From Ophiura sarsii (Eukaryota > Echinodermata > Ophiuroidea > Amphilepidida > Ophiuridae), in contig CM069443.1 in assembly GCA_035610835.1 (NCBI GenBank), positions 63,558,480 through 63,622,479 on the forward strand: a stretch of 64,000 bases of DNA, in the 5' to 3' direction. The position numbers were made by a program, and so were the translations under genes. The notes under the pieces were generated by a model. It was given only the letters and a program-made list of their open reading frames with translations. It did not search any database and was not told the DNA's origin. Numbering within the stretch: position 1 is the first letter of the stretch; each line of letters starts with the position of its first letter. Below, piece by piece: positions 1 to 12,268 of this stretch.

Positions 1-1075
1 TGTATACTTTTTGGTTCTAAAAGGAAACTTAGGAAGGTTAATTCTTTTAAAGTCACTTGTGGAGGGGATCTCTTCAATCTACGAATAGTGCTAAATATTT
101 GGGTGTTACTCCTGATCAATCTCTAACTGGGGAAAACATTGCCTGGGATGTGATCAAGGTTGAGATTTTTATATAGAAATGCTTCTTGTTTGATGATACA
201 AAGACACGCAGAACTCTATGTTTTGCACTCATTTTGTGCCACTATGACTATGCCTGTTCTGCATGGTTTTCACCACTCCCTCGATATTTAAAAAATAGGC
301 TTCAAACTATGCAGAACAAGGTGGTCAGGTTCGTTTTGGGTATGGGTCCACGTACCCATGTGGGTCAAGAACAACGTAGTAAACTTGGTTTGGTATCTGT
401 CAAAGATAGGGTGACCCAACTAAAATTGAACCACGTTTTTAAAATCTTCCATCTCTCACCTGACTATTTAAACTTTAAGTTTACACGTATATCATCTCTA
501 CATAACCACAGTACCAGGGGTAGCTCATACAACTTCACCATTCCTAGGATTCAGGACCAGGCTAAAAACACCTTTTTTTACAGTGGTATCCAACATTGGA
601 ACTCCCTGCCTAATTCCATCAAGGAAATCAACAATTATTTCAGATTTAAAAAGGCCATCAAAAAATACCTGGCTGACCAGGCCCTTGTGGCTGAGCAGGA
701 TCCATTTGTTGCTTCATAGCTTTGGTACTGGATTTTTAGGGTTCGTTTGTGCAATATTCTTTGGGTTTTGTGTTTTTATATATATATATATTTATTTATC
801 TGTTTATACCGTAGTCTTGTCACGTTCCTCCTGTCTTTCGCCCTCATGTCTCTCTTTTCCTATAAAAGGACCCCAATGGAAATAAGCTTCCTTTATGGAG
901 GCTTTTTGGGCTATCCTTGGTACTCTCCTGGTATTTTATACATTTTCCCAAACCTGCCGTACTCTAGCAAGCATCTTGCTTTTATGTCTTTTATGTGTGC
1001 TTTTATATATACATGTGTATTTTGATATTGTGCAATTGTAATTTGATGAGTACTGAATAAATATGAATGAATGAA
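1..1075 (+). mobile_element. CR1/L2-like LINE, 3' fragment
   Basis: The open frame at about 186-719 reads as the C-terminal tail of a non-LTR reverse transcriptase, the part after the catalytic domain. It has the conserved HYDYACSAW segment, then QNKVVRFVLG, and a late WNSLPNSIK. The sequence at 1-185 carries the preceding part in other frames, so at least two frameshifts separate it and the copy is dead. The 3' UTR ends at about 1055-1075 in an AATAAATATGAATGAATGAA tail, as expected of a LINE with a short simple-repeat end. The 5' part lies outside the window or was never copied. The family assignment is from memory of the protein pattern. Confidence 0.75.
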
Positions 1076-2370
1076 CAGAATGGTTGTCTAGCCAAACAGA
1101 ACTGAATATTTTAAAAATTCAGACCAAATGCTTCCCCCTGAACAAGTGAGCATCGGTTTGACGCTTTAAGCATTTTTCTGTTAAAGTGGAGCAATATCGA
1201 TTTTAGGTAGCTTTAGTTTATTGATCATATCTCAGGATTGATAAAACCAAATCAGATGAAATAAACGGCATCTAAAAGTTAAGCGTTTAGTCTCTCCATA
1301 TGAATAAAAATGTTACACTAAATATTGGGTTTATAGTTGACAGGGATCCCCAGACCATGAGGGCAGTGCCTAGAAAACTTTGTAGTGTTGTTTGAATAGG
1401 GAGGTTTTGTCAGCTGCTTGGTCTCGCAACACTTTATTCCAGTTGCTGTTGATAGCTTTCGTTACCATGCTCTTCCAACTTGCTTTTTTCCCGGTGGACT
1501 TCCCAATCATGTATTGAAGGAGGATCATCTGATTTGCGAATATTTCCAGCTAGTTGCATATGGGCAAGCTCATATTCAATAGTACCTTTGCTTCTTATGA
1601 TGTTTCCAAAGTGAGTAAGTATAGCTTGCTCGACATTTTTGGAAATATCCGTGGAAAATCCCAATTTATAATCAAAACAAAATGATGTCCCCCCACCCCT
1701 CTCCTGGCGGACATTATTTGGTGTGGTGCGCCCTCATTGCACATGGTGACGCGCTGTCAATAAGGCATTTTGCGGTATACCAATTTTGCCGGTTTGTTTG
1801 GTTTTTTCTTTCTTTTTCTTTCTTTTTGCACCAATTTGCACCCATTCTAATCCATTCCTACACTTTTCCACCCATTTCCGGTCCATTCCTCCCATTTCCA
1901 GTCCTCCCGAACTATTTTGATTCGTTTCCATGCGTTTTGCTACGTTACTAAATATTTATTAGGCCTACTACTAGGCTACTACACTACAGTTACTATACAG
2001 TCCTAGCAGGTGTCCAAATATGGCCACCAATTTGGGAGCCATATTTGCCCACCAAGACAAAATGCGTAATAAATTCACTATTGTTCGTGTTTGAAATCAG
2101 AAATAATTGAGTAAAAATCTGCTGAGGAAAGGTTTAAGTTTGATTTCCTGTTTGAATAAGCAAATTTGTTGGAAGAGATGAAGAACATTTTGTGATTTTG
2201 GGTTTGAGACTGAGAGGCTTGATATCTCCGAGCACTATATCTGGGTGGATCCACTAGCCTAAATGAGTACTTGTGGCCAATGAAATACAAGGGGTGTGTC
2301 ATCAGAAACATCCATTCAGCATCAAGCGAAAGTTTTGTCTATTGTAAAAAAGTGATTGTAGTGATGGGCG
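1076..2370. other. Non-coding stretch with one unassigned open frame
   Basis: No supported gene. On the minus strand 1434-1664 is open for about 76 codons but its only start is TTG, and I do not recognise the peptide (it contains DDPPSIHDWEVHREKSKLEE). It could be an exon or a transposon remnant. A TAGGCCTA palindrome lies at 1960-1967 and pyrimidine-rich tracts at 1796-1830. Confidence 0.4.
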
Positions 2371-3190
2371 GCGCAGCGATAATCGATGTGATTTTTGTAA
2401 TAGGGGGTATAGGGTGTTTGTGATTGGGAAGGGGTTAGTGATGGGGATTGTGGTTGGGAGGGGGTTAGTGATCATGGTGATGGGGTTTGTTGGGGAGGGG
2501 TTAGTGGTGGGATAGGGGTTGTGGTTGAGGGCAGGGTTTGTGGTGGCGAATGGGATGGCCCTGGGGAGAGGGTTTGAGATGGGGAAGGGGAGATGGTGGC
2601 GTGAATGCACAGGGTGGGAAATGTTGGCCTAGGGGTGGGGTGGGTAGGGTGTTTGTGGTGGGGGTGGGGGTTGGTTGTGGTGGGGGGGGGTTGTGGTGGG
2701 AGAGGGGTTTGTGGTGCGGTTGGGAAGGGGAGGGGGTTTAGGGTGGGGGTTTGTGATGGGGAGGTGGTTGTGGTGGCGTGGATGCATGGGGTGGGGAGGG
2801 TAGGCCATGGGGTGGGGGTAGGGTATTTGTGGTGGGAGAGGGGTTTTGTGGTGGGGGAGGGGTTTGTGGTGGGGATTGGAAAGGGAGGGGGTTTGTGGTT
2901 GGAGGGGAGGGGTTTGTGGTGGGGATGGGAAGGGGGGTTTATGGTGAGGATGGGAAGGGGAGGGGGTTTGTGGAAATTGTGTTGGGGATGAGAAGGGGAG
3001 GGAGTTTGTGGTGGGGATTGTGGTGGCATGGGGGAGGGTGAGGTGGGGATTTGTGGTGGGGAGGGGAGGTTGTAGGGGTGGTTTAGATGTGGAGGGCATT
3101 GTGGGAATGTGGAGTAGGTTTGTGGTTGGGGTTGAAGGGGGTTTCTGCATGTGGGATGGGTTTGTGGTGGGGGAGGGGAGGGGTGTGTGT
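2371..3190. repeat. G-rich minisatellite, strand-asymmetric
   Basis: About 820 bases made almost only of G and T with some A on the + strand, built from irregular units of the type GGGGTTTGTGGTGGGGATGG. Runs of three or more G occur every few bases, so G-quadruplex formation on the + strand is plausible. Proline-rich open frames on the minus strand and Gly/Trp/Val-rich frames on the plus strand are products of the repeat and not genes. Confidence 0.9.
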
Positions 3191-3287
3191 ACACTAATAA
3201 GTACACAATAAGCATTCCCTGTTTGTTAATGTAAATAGTGCACTTTTAATGAAAGCTTGAAAATGAAATTTCAAAAATAGTATTTGC

Positions 3288-3650
3288 AAAAAATGACTGA
3301 AATTGCATCTTTTTTCTAGTAAAATGTAACTGTTTTACCTGTGAATTGTTTTGAAGCGACGCAAAATATTTTGGTATCAAGTTCAGCTATCGATATATGA
3401 ATGATAGAAGATGCCATTTTGTGTGTGGAAGCGCTACTTTTGGATTAACTGTAAATACTGGCAAAATGTCCACTTGCCACAAAATGACTGAAATTTCATC
3501 ATTTTTCTGAATTGTTTTGAAGCGACACGAAATATTTAAGTATTGAGTTAACCAATTGATATATGAAGGGTAGAATATGCCATTTTTTGTGTGGAAGCGC
3601 TACTTTTGGATTAACTGTAAATACTGGCAAATATGCCCACTTAGCGGGCA
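3288..3650. repeat. Two-copy tandem duplication, ~165-bp offset
   Basis: The sequence GTGGAAGCGCTACTTTTGGA and its surroundings (ATTGTTTTGAAGCGAC upstream, TAACTGTAAATACTGGCAAA downstream) occur at about 3425 and again at about 3590. The second copy runs into a small palindromic stretch around 3635-3680 (GCGGGCATATTTGCC, CAGTGCACTGGC). No coding function is visible. Confidence 0.75.
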
Positions 3651-3989
3651 TATTTGCCAGTGCACTGGCAAATTTGTCAGGGCTGGACAATTCACACACC
3701 TGCTACAGTGCAACAGAGCATAAAGTTCCAAATATTGAATTATAAATATAGTGCCTCCTGATTGTTGTACAACAATGAACATTTCAATCCTAAGTATGTG
3801 TATCATACATCATTAAAACAGCTTTGTTTTAAAGTGCTATTTCGTGTCCTTGTATGATTATCAGCATTGTTACATTTCTTATTAAACCTGATTTCGGATT
3901 GGCCAATACTTGATTATCCATACACGCTAATCCAACCAGCTACTGCCTACTTCCTTTCATGGCCTTGACTATTTAAACTTTTTATTATT

Positions 3990-4400
3990 ATTTAGACTTA
4001 TTTATTTTATTTATTTATTTATTTGAACATACGCTTTTAAAACAGCGGCACCCGTCTACCCGACGGTGCGTTCATATACAGAAAATCACAAGATTAATAC
4101 ACAATTATATACACAAATTACAAAGTTTTACCATGAGATAGATACATATTATATACAGACACAAAGTCAATCATACAAAATTGATCTGAAATTATGTCAG
4201 GCACACGTGGAAAATGGCACTATACATGAACAAATATATTAAATTCAATCGTCATTGTTTGCGCATTTCGTCTCTAATCGTGCCTTCCATGCACGCTTGG
4301 AGAAGGACTTACAAAATTTGTCAAATACATGATGAAAGTCGTTAACATTGCTTATATTACTTAGTGCAGGCCTTTAACACGATACCTGTTTGTACACCCA
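3990..4400 (-). mobile_element. Possible LINE 3' end, reverse orientation
   Basis: A (TTTA)n run at about 4002-4023 is followed by GAACATACGC and a long non-coding AC-rich stretch. Read on the minus strand this has the layout of a LINE 3' UTR ending in an (AAAT)n tail. No reverse transcriptase peptide is visible next to it, so the call rests on layout only. Confidence 0.35.
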
Positions 4401-5480
4401 TGCATGTCAGCACACGGTCACCTAAAGTAACATACATGCATTATGCTTAAACTCTTGACTGCACACTGGCAAATTTCTTTCAGCGCGAATTTTAAACCAT
4501 TGATCCCTTAGCGTTGTCATGTCCTTGAATATTCCTTAGGTGAGCAATATCAAAGCGTTATAAATGTTTATATAAATATCAAGAGTATGTCCTTAAATAA
4601 TTCAGGTACTCTTGATATTGTAAAGTGCCCTTGATATAATGTAAGTGACATGGTGCCCTTAATACACCATGAGCCTATAATAGGCCCAATGTGCTCTTAA
4701 TTAATACAGATACCCATGTTCCTAATCCAAGTAGGCCTACTCCATCAACGTGTTCTTAATACCCCCAGTTATTACCTCCTGTCAGCGCATGTCTCTACGT
4801 ATTTTGTACCCCAAATAATAAAAAGTTGAATTTTAATGTCAAAATTGAAAGTTACTTAAAATTAGCTTTTAAATGTATCCCCCGATTATTTTATTGCCCC
4901 GCCACATCCCGTTTTCCTCCTTTAACATTTTGGTGCTGGTGTCGCCACTGCCCATGCACATGCAGTATCCAGGTAATTCAGTAGGCCTACGTTCTGAGCG
5001 TTATAGTTTTATATATAGTCGGTCGTTTAGTTTTATGGTCGGCGGAGTCTATCATCAAGATTACTTGCACCATTCCACGCTTGTACTTGAGCACAATGTG
5101 TGCCATCCGGGTTTTGTTTGGCCTATTTACATTAAATACATTATTCCTTCAATAGGCATGTGGGGCCTTAACGTATAGTATGTAGTCCCTTTGTCATGTT
5201 TGCTGTGTTCTATAAAGCCTCCCGAGATACTACCTGAGTGTACACCCTTAAAATCCAGTTATCGCAGGTGGCCCACCTGCGCATAAGTATATCCAGGTAA
5301 TTTGACACTCGTTTTATAGTGAACCCCGTAATCCAGATACCACGGATGCCCTTAATAATCCAGACACTCTTTAATAATCATGATAATGTACCACACGTTC
5401 CGTTTATCCAGATGCCCCATGTGCCCTTATATCCAGATTATCAAGTAAGGGAAGTGCGGAGAGGAGGAGCTGGCTTAGGG
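4401..5480. other. Non-coding stretch, nothing recognised
   Basis: No gene or RNA recognised. Loosely repeated phrases of the kind CCCTTAATAATCCAG / CCCTTGATAT recur between 4600 and 5440, hinting at a decayed minisatellite. TAGGCCTA palindromes lie at 4732-4739 and 4982-4989. Confidence 0.4.
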
Positions 5481-5482
5481 TA

Positions 5483-5716
5483 CACTATTAGAAAAAAGGG
5501 TGCTTCAGAAGGGTTCTTGGCTGTCCCGTATATGGTTTAAAGGTTCTTTGATTTTAAAGGCCCCAAAAGGTTCTGTAGAAGACCAATGTTTGCCCATATT
5601 TTGCCCATTTTGAACTTTAAAATGGTTCTTTTTGGAACCTTTTAAGGTGATATAAAGGGTTCCATACGGGACAGCCAAGAACCCCTGAAGCCTGAAGCAT
5701 CCTTTTTCTAAGAGTG
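5483..5716. mobile_element. Palindromic MITE, TA target duplication
   Basis: The ends are inverted copies of each other: CACTATTAGAAAAAAGGGTG at the left matches the reverse complement of the right end (CACTCTTAGAAAAAGGATGC). The similarity continues inward through TTCTTGGCTGTCCCGTAT. Both ends are flanked by TA (5481-5482 and 5717-5718), as in Tc1/mariner-type elements. It is 234 bp long with no coding capacity. Confidence 0.75.
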
Positions 5717-5718
5717 TA

Positions 5719-7296
5719 CTGGTACGTACATCTTAGTGAAATACACCCCGGACTGCCTGCTTTCACCCTGCCACGTTACAATGTGCAGTTTGCGCCACAA
5801 ACGCGTATACACTTCGTATGCGTCATTACGTGTGTGCCGAATCGCGCGCGTCATGATAAACGCGGCCGCGCAGCTTCAACATAGGAATGGTTGTTCTGGT
5901 ACCGCCACAGTTTCTTTATCGTTAGCAAACTACTCGTTCATCTATGTTACTATTGCGAAAGTGTCACGTTAAGATCTGTGTAAGAGTTTTTATTTACATT
6001 TAGAAAATGTCGTAAAATAATGTTATTTGTCGGACGTTTAGTCACGTATAAATGCTTGTACTCATGCGATCTTTAAGAATAACAAATGGCCGCATATACA
6101 GAAATGTAGCTATATCCCTGATGACAATATTTTGGGTGAAGACCATATGTCATCACTCACTCCGAAAACCACAATTTTTGCCCAAACAGTAGCTACCCGA
6201 GTAAAAGAAATTCAACATTTCGGATTATCATCTGTGATCCTTTCTGCGCATGTCTGAAAACGGGAAAATACTGGCATTGAACTATCTAATTAGCTCGTCT
6301 ATTAGAGGCGCAATTACCACGCTTTTCAGTTGAAGAGGGACGCGAGTGTAAAATTATTATTGAACTATCTAATCAGGCGAGGGACCGAAAATTAGTATAT
6401 AGATGTCATCCTACAATGCAGTTTGTGGGAGGAGTCCTTTGGGTGACACAGTTCTGCATGATCAGGAGTAGATCTTGGATTATTGAGCTCAGATAGTCTT
6501 CATGCCTTCTTATGGACAATGGTGTATCTTTACAGATGAACATGTACGCACACGTTTGAATCTTCTCATCTTTCTATGCGTGTGTATATTATACGCCAGC
6601 ACCTCAAGTACAATGTAGGCATGCTCATGTAATCAGGGCTGGAAATAACACCCGCCCACCCACCTGCCCATAGCGGATAACTTTTGTGTTGGGCGGGTGA
6701 AGTAACAAAAGTACCTGCCCGACTGGTGGTTAAACCCCCCTGCACACGTTATGTATTTCAGCCAGTTAATGACGCAGTTATGTCACTAGTGGAACTTGGA
6801 AGTGAAATAGACTACACAGTACTCGTCCTATGGTAGGACCAACTCATACTATAGTTTGATCAGCGCCAAATTGGCGAAGCCTCCTGACAGTAGCGAATGA
6901 AGACAGAAGGACATGGGTGCGCTTGAAGGCAACGGCACACTGTGCATCAGTATGTGTGATATGTGCATGCGGCCAAACCGTGTCATAATCCTGTGTGTAC
7001 ACATGGATTACTTTTGCACGCGAAGAGATATAATCAGATACTTCTCGCCAGTTTGCAGCTGATAGCTTTGTTTGTCAGTGAACATATGGTACATTACCAC
7101 GGCTATCACATTATGTTGCATGATCATTCAGGTGGTAAGGGTGTCCCAGAAAAAATGCACCACAAATTTCCCTTTTTTGTTAGGGGAAGGCTTCATACCA
7201 CACAAGCAATGGCATACTACTGCCTCACACACTATTTCCAGAAACATAATCAGTCTATAACAATTACCCCTTCTCTGGTACCCATTGTTCTTTCAG
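5719..7296. other. Putative intron, no gene seen
   Basis: No coding exon or structural RNA recognised. It contains one small palindromic GC-rich patch around 6640-6740 with CCCGCCCACCCACC and its partial complement GGGCGGGTGAAG. It ends in a pyrimidine-rich tract and an AG at 7295-7296 that fit a splice acceptor. Confidence 0.4.
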
Positions 7297-7569
7297 CTCC
7301 TGGCAGATCGCTAAATCTAAAAGTGATTGACTTCTCGGAAACACCGTAAGCATCACCTAGGCAGCGCCCATCAACAGTACCGTCACTGAGTACCTCGTCA
7401 CCTACCAGGGCATGATGGAGTCCATGACGGCTAACAGTACATTCCCGTTTGTTAGGCGATCGCTCGGTGCCGATTTGAAGAATCTGTCGCCGCCGGGCGA
7501 CTTCTATCGCATTAAGGTGCAGTCCGTACGGTGTACTGAGTTGGCCAGTTGAGGACATACAGAGCACAA
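7297..7569 (+). pseudogene. Decayed fibronectin type III domain exon
   Basis: The segment is bounded by a pyrimidine-rich acceptor (TTGTTCTTTCAG) and a good donor (GTAAGAT from 7570). Read with frame changes it gives a recognisable FN3 domain: an N-terminal strand PGRSLNLKVIDFS, a middle TEYLVTYQGMMESMT, then LKNLSPPGDFYRIKVQSV, the Y-x-I/V-x-V strand typical of the fold. At least two frameshifts and a TAG at 7358-7360, where the fold usually has tryptophan, prevent translation as one exon. It probably belonged to the same multi-FN3 gene as the exons at 11.8, 59.9 and 62.5 kb, or to a paralogous copy. Confidence 0.7.
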
Positions 7570-8385
7570 GTAAGATATTCTGTTAGTAGATATTTAGGTC
7601 CTTATGCATAAAATTATGGTGAGTATACTCTATGGTCAGTATGCACAAAACAACTTAGACTGGGTCTAAATGAAGAATAGCCCTCCCAGAAAGGACCGTG
7701 GTAAAGTTAGAAATTAGACATTTGTGAACCCTGCGGAGCTCTATATAACATACTCCACTCTGTTTATATAGAGCACGACTGCCCACGAGCAATTATGCAC
7801 TATAGCTCATCAATTATCCTTATCATCACTAAATCAATAATTAAAAAATGTCCTGTGTGTATAGTAAATATGATTTGTATCAATCTAGATCAAATTCAAA
7901 TTTATATTTGATCAAAACCAAATATTACCAATGCAAACACGGTTGGTTTTATATCAGCGGGAACGGCTTGATAATAATGAGCCATATATTAGTGATAGTG
8001 ATTATATACAGGGTGAGTAGAGAAAAAGTGTGCCCAAATTAAAATAAATATTTTAAATTAAGCTCACCATAATATAATAATTGAGATTTTCATTTTTCAA
8101 AACCAGACATTTTTACTCACGATTGACAGTTTCGTGTGTTGTGGTCTACACACTTCCTCAGAATAACCTCTTCTGATCCGTACTGCTTCCGAGGGCGCTG
8201 TTAGGGTGATCAGTGGGTTGTAGACATGACTTAGAAAATGGGCCCTGTCGTCTCTGTTCATAGTGTTGGGTGCCTTCCGTCGAAATACAAATGGCTTCGC
8301 GGACGCGTCGCGTTTGTGAGTTGTCCTCCTTACAAAGGATTTTGGCATTAGGCCAGTCAATGACATAATAATATGAAGGCAACCA
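7570..8385. other. Intron-like stretch with one dispersed repeat
   Basis: No gene recognised. Positions about 7906-7993 (AACCAAATATTACCAATGCA and following) are repeated with moderate divergence at 10085-10170. An inverted TATAACATACTCC...ATATAGAG patch occurs near 7740-7770. Confidence 0.45.
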
Positions 8386-9262
8386 ATGCTTGAATCAATA
8401 ATTGAATCAATAATTGCATTTATTTACTGTTATCAGCAACAAGAATCACAACATTTCATGGTGACATTTTCTAAGTTAATTAAAAGTTTTGTGATATTTT
8501 ATGCTCTCCAAGAGTGTGGTTTAGATTCTCGGAGAGAAAGAAGAGAGCAACTAAGTCTAAACTTCTTTAATTCTCTCATGAAGTCTGAGCAATTTTGTTC
8601 TTGGGTCCCACCTACCAGAAGCTCAGTGCATCAAAGAAATCTTAGGAACTCTGACAGATTAAGTATCCCAAGGGTCAACACAATACGATGTAGAAAGCGT
8701 CCTCTTTTGCATATGGCCGATCTCTGGAATAAAACTCATTAATGTTTTCAATACTGTTCTTTTAGTGCAATGAACTGGCAACTTGTTGGTATTCAACTTT
8801 TATCCTGTGCATTCAACTTGTATCCTGTGCATACATTTCGTCCTTTTAGCTGTGTATAATATCGTGAATCGTGATCATTTAAATTTATTTAATGTGAGCA
8901 GTAAGTTTGGTTTGAATGTATATGGATGTGGTAAGTGAGTGGTGGGCGTAAGGTGTTTCTGTCTGTGTGGGGTGGGGGTGGGGGTGGGGGTGGGGGGGGG
9001 GGGGGGGGTTGAGTATGTAGGGGTGTGTAGAAGGTATGCCAGGTGGGTGTGGATTGGTTTGTGAGGTGTGTATGTAATATGGTTCATTTATTTGGTTAAA
9101 TACTGTTCTTGATATTACCTTTTAAATAATTATTAATGGGCTTGTGCAATTATATTTTGATATTTATACATGTTTTTATATTGTAAAATTGTTGCAATTC
9201 AGATGTTATTCTGCTATAACAATTATGTTAATAAACCTTTTATGAATGAAATGAATGAATGG
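8386..9262 (+). mobile_element. LINE 3' fragment with G-rich UTR
   Basis: The frame at about 8500-8742 encodes a typical C-terminal tail of a CR1-like reverse transcriptase (ESxxxRRERREQLSLNFF-type core, then RNLRNSDRLSIPRVNT, ending in LWNKTH). The 3' UTR includes a long G/GT tract at 8967-9009 and ends in an AATAAACC...ATGAATGAAATGAATGAATGG tail at about 9230-9262. It is a 5'-truncated, non-functional copy. Confidence 0.65.
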
Positions 9263-11769
9263 TACCGTAAACCAGTTATGCCTATTTTGGTAACATTTGA
9301 AACCGAACAAATATGAGTATTGTACTTGATGACGCATGATATTTATGATCAACTGGCTTCATGCATGAGGCACAATAGCTAATTAATAATGCAAAAACAA
9401 ACCTGCTCAGATATTATTTTCATACATTAAATGCAAAATAATAACAAAACAATGTCATTTAATATTTTGTGAATTCTGCAGAGCCAATAAAATCAGACTT
9501 TTGTGATAATCAGATTAAAGCGCGTGCCATTATTCAATAGTGAAATTTATAAAAGCTTGTTAGAGAAATATCACAAATCTTGTTCGGTTTTTAAATACAC
9601 TTTTATCTAAATAGGCATAAAACATGTTTTCCTCAACTAAAATTCTTTTGAAAGCTAATGAAACAGCCTCTCTGCAAGAATCAATAATTTGAGAAATGTT
9701 TGCACTGATTTTTAGAATTAAAATCTCAAAGTTGAGTACACTTATTTTTTAATCACACTGTAGGTCATGATCATACATTGCCTAATTCAACAGACTAGAT
9801 TGAGTTTGGCATCAGACTCAAGCAAAATCAAATCTTTTAGGCTAGTGACTTCAGTTTGGGTTTCGTTTTTTAGACAAATGTTTTGAGTCAGGTAAAGGTG
9901 AAATGGTTTGGTGACTTGGGTTAATTGAGAATTGAGTAAGAGTCACAAGTTATTAGGACATATCAAGTTATTGACATCAATGATTTGAGTCCAAAGTCAA
10001 GTCATCAAAAATGGTGACTTATGTCTGCTTTTAACACTAATTTATTGTACGCCTGCTTTGTATGTGGCAGTTGTATTGATTCTAATCAAAACTAAATATT
10101 ACCAATGCAAACATTGTTTGGTTCATATCAATAGGAAATGGCTTGATAATATTAGGAACCATATTGTTGAAACATTTCAATTGCAATATTATCTTATATA
10201 GGCTACAAAAAAGAAAGAAAAAAGAAAAAAGGACTCTCTCTCTTTTGAACTTGAATCTCACTGCACAACCATAAAAACCCTGATTTCGTCTAAAGGCGCA
10301 ATCAATTCTCGCATGGTAAAGCATCTGAAATTCAAACCTAAGCGATCACGTTTCCCAGTCTCCTGCCACATATACGACGGGTATTAAACAAATTATAAAT
10401 ATTTGTAAACAGGTTCGCCGTCTTGGATAGAAAAGAGACAATTATGGGAAAACGATCTCGCCCCGGTATGTGATCTTTTTCAAATTTTTACACTATTTTT
10501 CTCTGTTTTATAATGAAGTGTGAGTAAAAATCTATCTTGACCATACTTGTACTTAAAAACTTTTTCCACAGCGGCAGTTGGCTGCAGACTACAGTTCTAA
10601 CATTTCACAAAATGTTTCAAAATTGTCAAAATTATTGAATTGCATTACCATATTTGCATTTGATTCGCATTACAATAAGTACCAAAAATGTCTAGTATTG
10701 GTGAAGTAATTCTTGAGAAAACTAACAGCCACAAGGAAGTGTAAACAACTTGTGGGATAGAAAATGTAAGTGACGGAATCCGGGGAAAGCCATTTCCGCT
10801 TTTCAGCTATTTGGTACATTATGATCCCTTTTAAAACCAATTTTGCAAATGTGTAGGAAACATTTTTCATTTTTGTCACCATCTATTTTTGCCATGCTTC
10901 CTTTTGTTAACATGGTCAACTTGGAACATTCCTACTGTCTGATCTTTATAAAAGATTCCTGATTCTTTGTCACACACGCCCTGACACATGCTTTGTCACA
11001 CATGCCCTGATACATGCTTTGTAATCTACTTACTGTAAGATACTGACACTGTCAAAATCATGAGGAGGGGGTTGTGATTGATACACGGAAACTGAAAACA
11101 AAAATTCTGCAAAGTTCTGAGAAAATTTAAATCCGTAACAAAATGTCAGATTTAGTGAGAAAAAAATGAATGAACCAAAAATGGAGCTTAGAGAAAACAT
11201 GTTAGAATCTCATATCTGTCACCCAGAGGTCAAAGAACAATTGAAACCTCAACTATTTGATTCATGATTATCTTTAGCTATCTATAAATGTCCCACAGTA
11301 TCAATATAATATAATGTTGCATGAAATAGTAACAAACATGTATCACGATACCAATATAACAGGGTGTCCCCAATGTTACTAAACTTTATGTTATAAAATT
11401 TGCTCATTGGGAAATACACAAACTGGCTTGGTGGTTAACCACCTTTGGCAGTAATTCACTGCATTTTGGCCTATAACGTTTACATGGAACATATCTTGCG
11501 CCAAACATTTTACAGAAATACTGAGAAAACTATGGGGTTTATTCTGATATCAAAATATGTTGATGGGCAAAAAACCCCAAAAGTGATCGGAACATCCACC
11601 TTTGAGGTGCTTGATATACAATGATATGAGCTAAACGATTTTGTTGTGAAAGATTCCACATTCTGCTGTATATTACCATATACCATGTCATAGCATACAG
11701 TAGTATATTTCTTAACCGTTGAAAAAAATAATAACTGACATAATGACCGCTTTGCTTATTCCAACACAG
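9263..11769. other. Putative intron with dispersed repeats
   Basis: No coding exon recognised. About 10085-10170 repeats 7906-7993. About 10590-10720 (CATTTCACAAAATGTTTC and following) is one of three copies of a dispersed repeat, with a second at 15878-16020 and an inverted third at 36590-36730. Duplicated CACACATGCCCTGA phrases lie at 10970-11015. It ends in a pyrimidine-rich stretch and CAG at 11767-11769. Confidence 0.45.
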
Positions 11770-12037
11770 AACTCGCACAAGTGTCTGGCACCAGGGCTCA
11801 TCACCATCACCAACAATTCTGTCATCCTTGAGTGGGTGAGCGCAAAAGGTTACTATGACAACATGCGAGTGGGATGCCACAACTGATCGTACACTGAAGT
11901 GTCTCGTTCCGTTCCTAAGACGTCCAATCGGATCACGTTTACCAATCTGAAGTCGGGATCCATTTATGTGTTTAAGCTAATCACCATGAGGAATGGATTC
12001 TTAGATGGGCATCCCGTGTCATACAGGGTGGCTACAT
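11770..12037 (+). pseudogene. FN3 domain exon with in-frame stop
   Basis: Bounded by CAG at 11767-11769 and a strong donor (GTAAGTAG from 12038). One frame gives a full FN3 domain: APGLITITNNSVILEW (strands A-B with the core Trp), an internal segment, NRITFTNLKSGSIYVFKLIT (the E-F strands with the tyrosine corner) and NGFLDGHPVSYRVAT. The frame is broken by TGA at 11884-11886. The exon ends in phase 1, as FN3 exons often do, but the apparent start is out of that phase by one base, which suggests an indel near the acceptor. It is either a pseudo-exon or an exon of an inactivated allele. Confidence 0.7.
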
Positions 12038-12268
12038 GTAAGTAGAGGCATGGGGTAAAAAATAGGGAAGAGGTGCATAGGGAGGGGAAGGGGGTGCAGA
12101 AGGAGGGGATTGCTTATTATGGCATGATTCTAATGCAAAGCCGTATGCAGTTGTGAGATCTAAAGATGAACCTCGGCATTGGGGTGTAAATGATGCGCCT
12201 TCACTGGGATATTCACTGTGTCACCTTGTTCTGTAGCAGGGAATAATTGTAGCATCAATATAGGAATC

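Noticed and set aside
2472..3215. Long proline/threonine-rich minus-strand frames (up to ~247 codons)
   Set aside because: They are the complement of a G/T minisatellite; stop codons are simply rare in such sequence, and other frames are equally open.
7358..11886. A-to-I editing restoring tryptophan at TAG (7358) and TGA (11884) in the FN3 exons
   Set aside because: Both stops could in principle be recoded, but the 7.3-kb exon also has frameshifts, so simple decay explains the data better.
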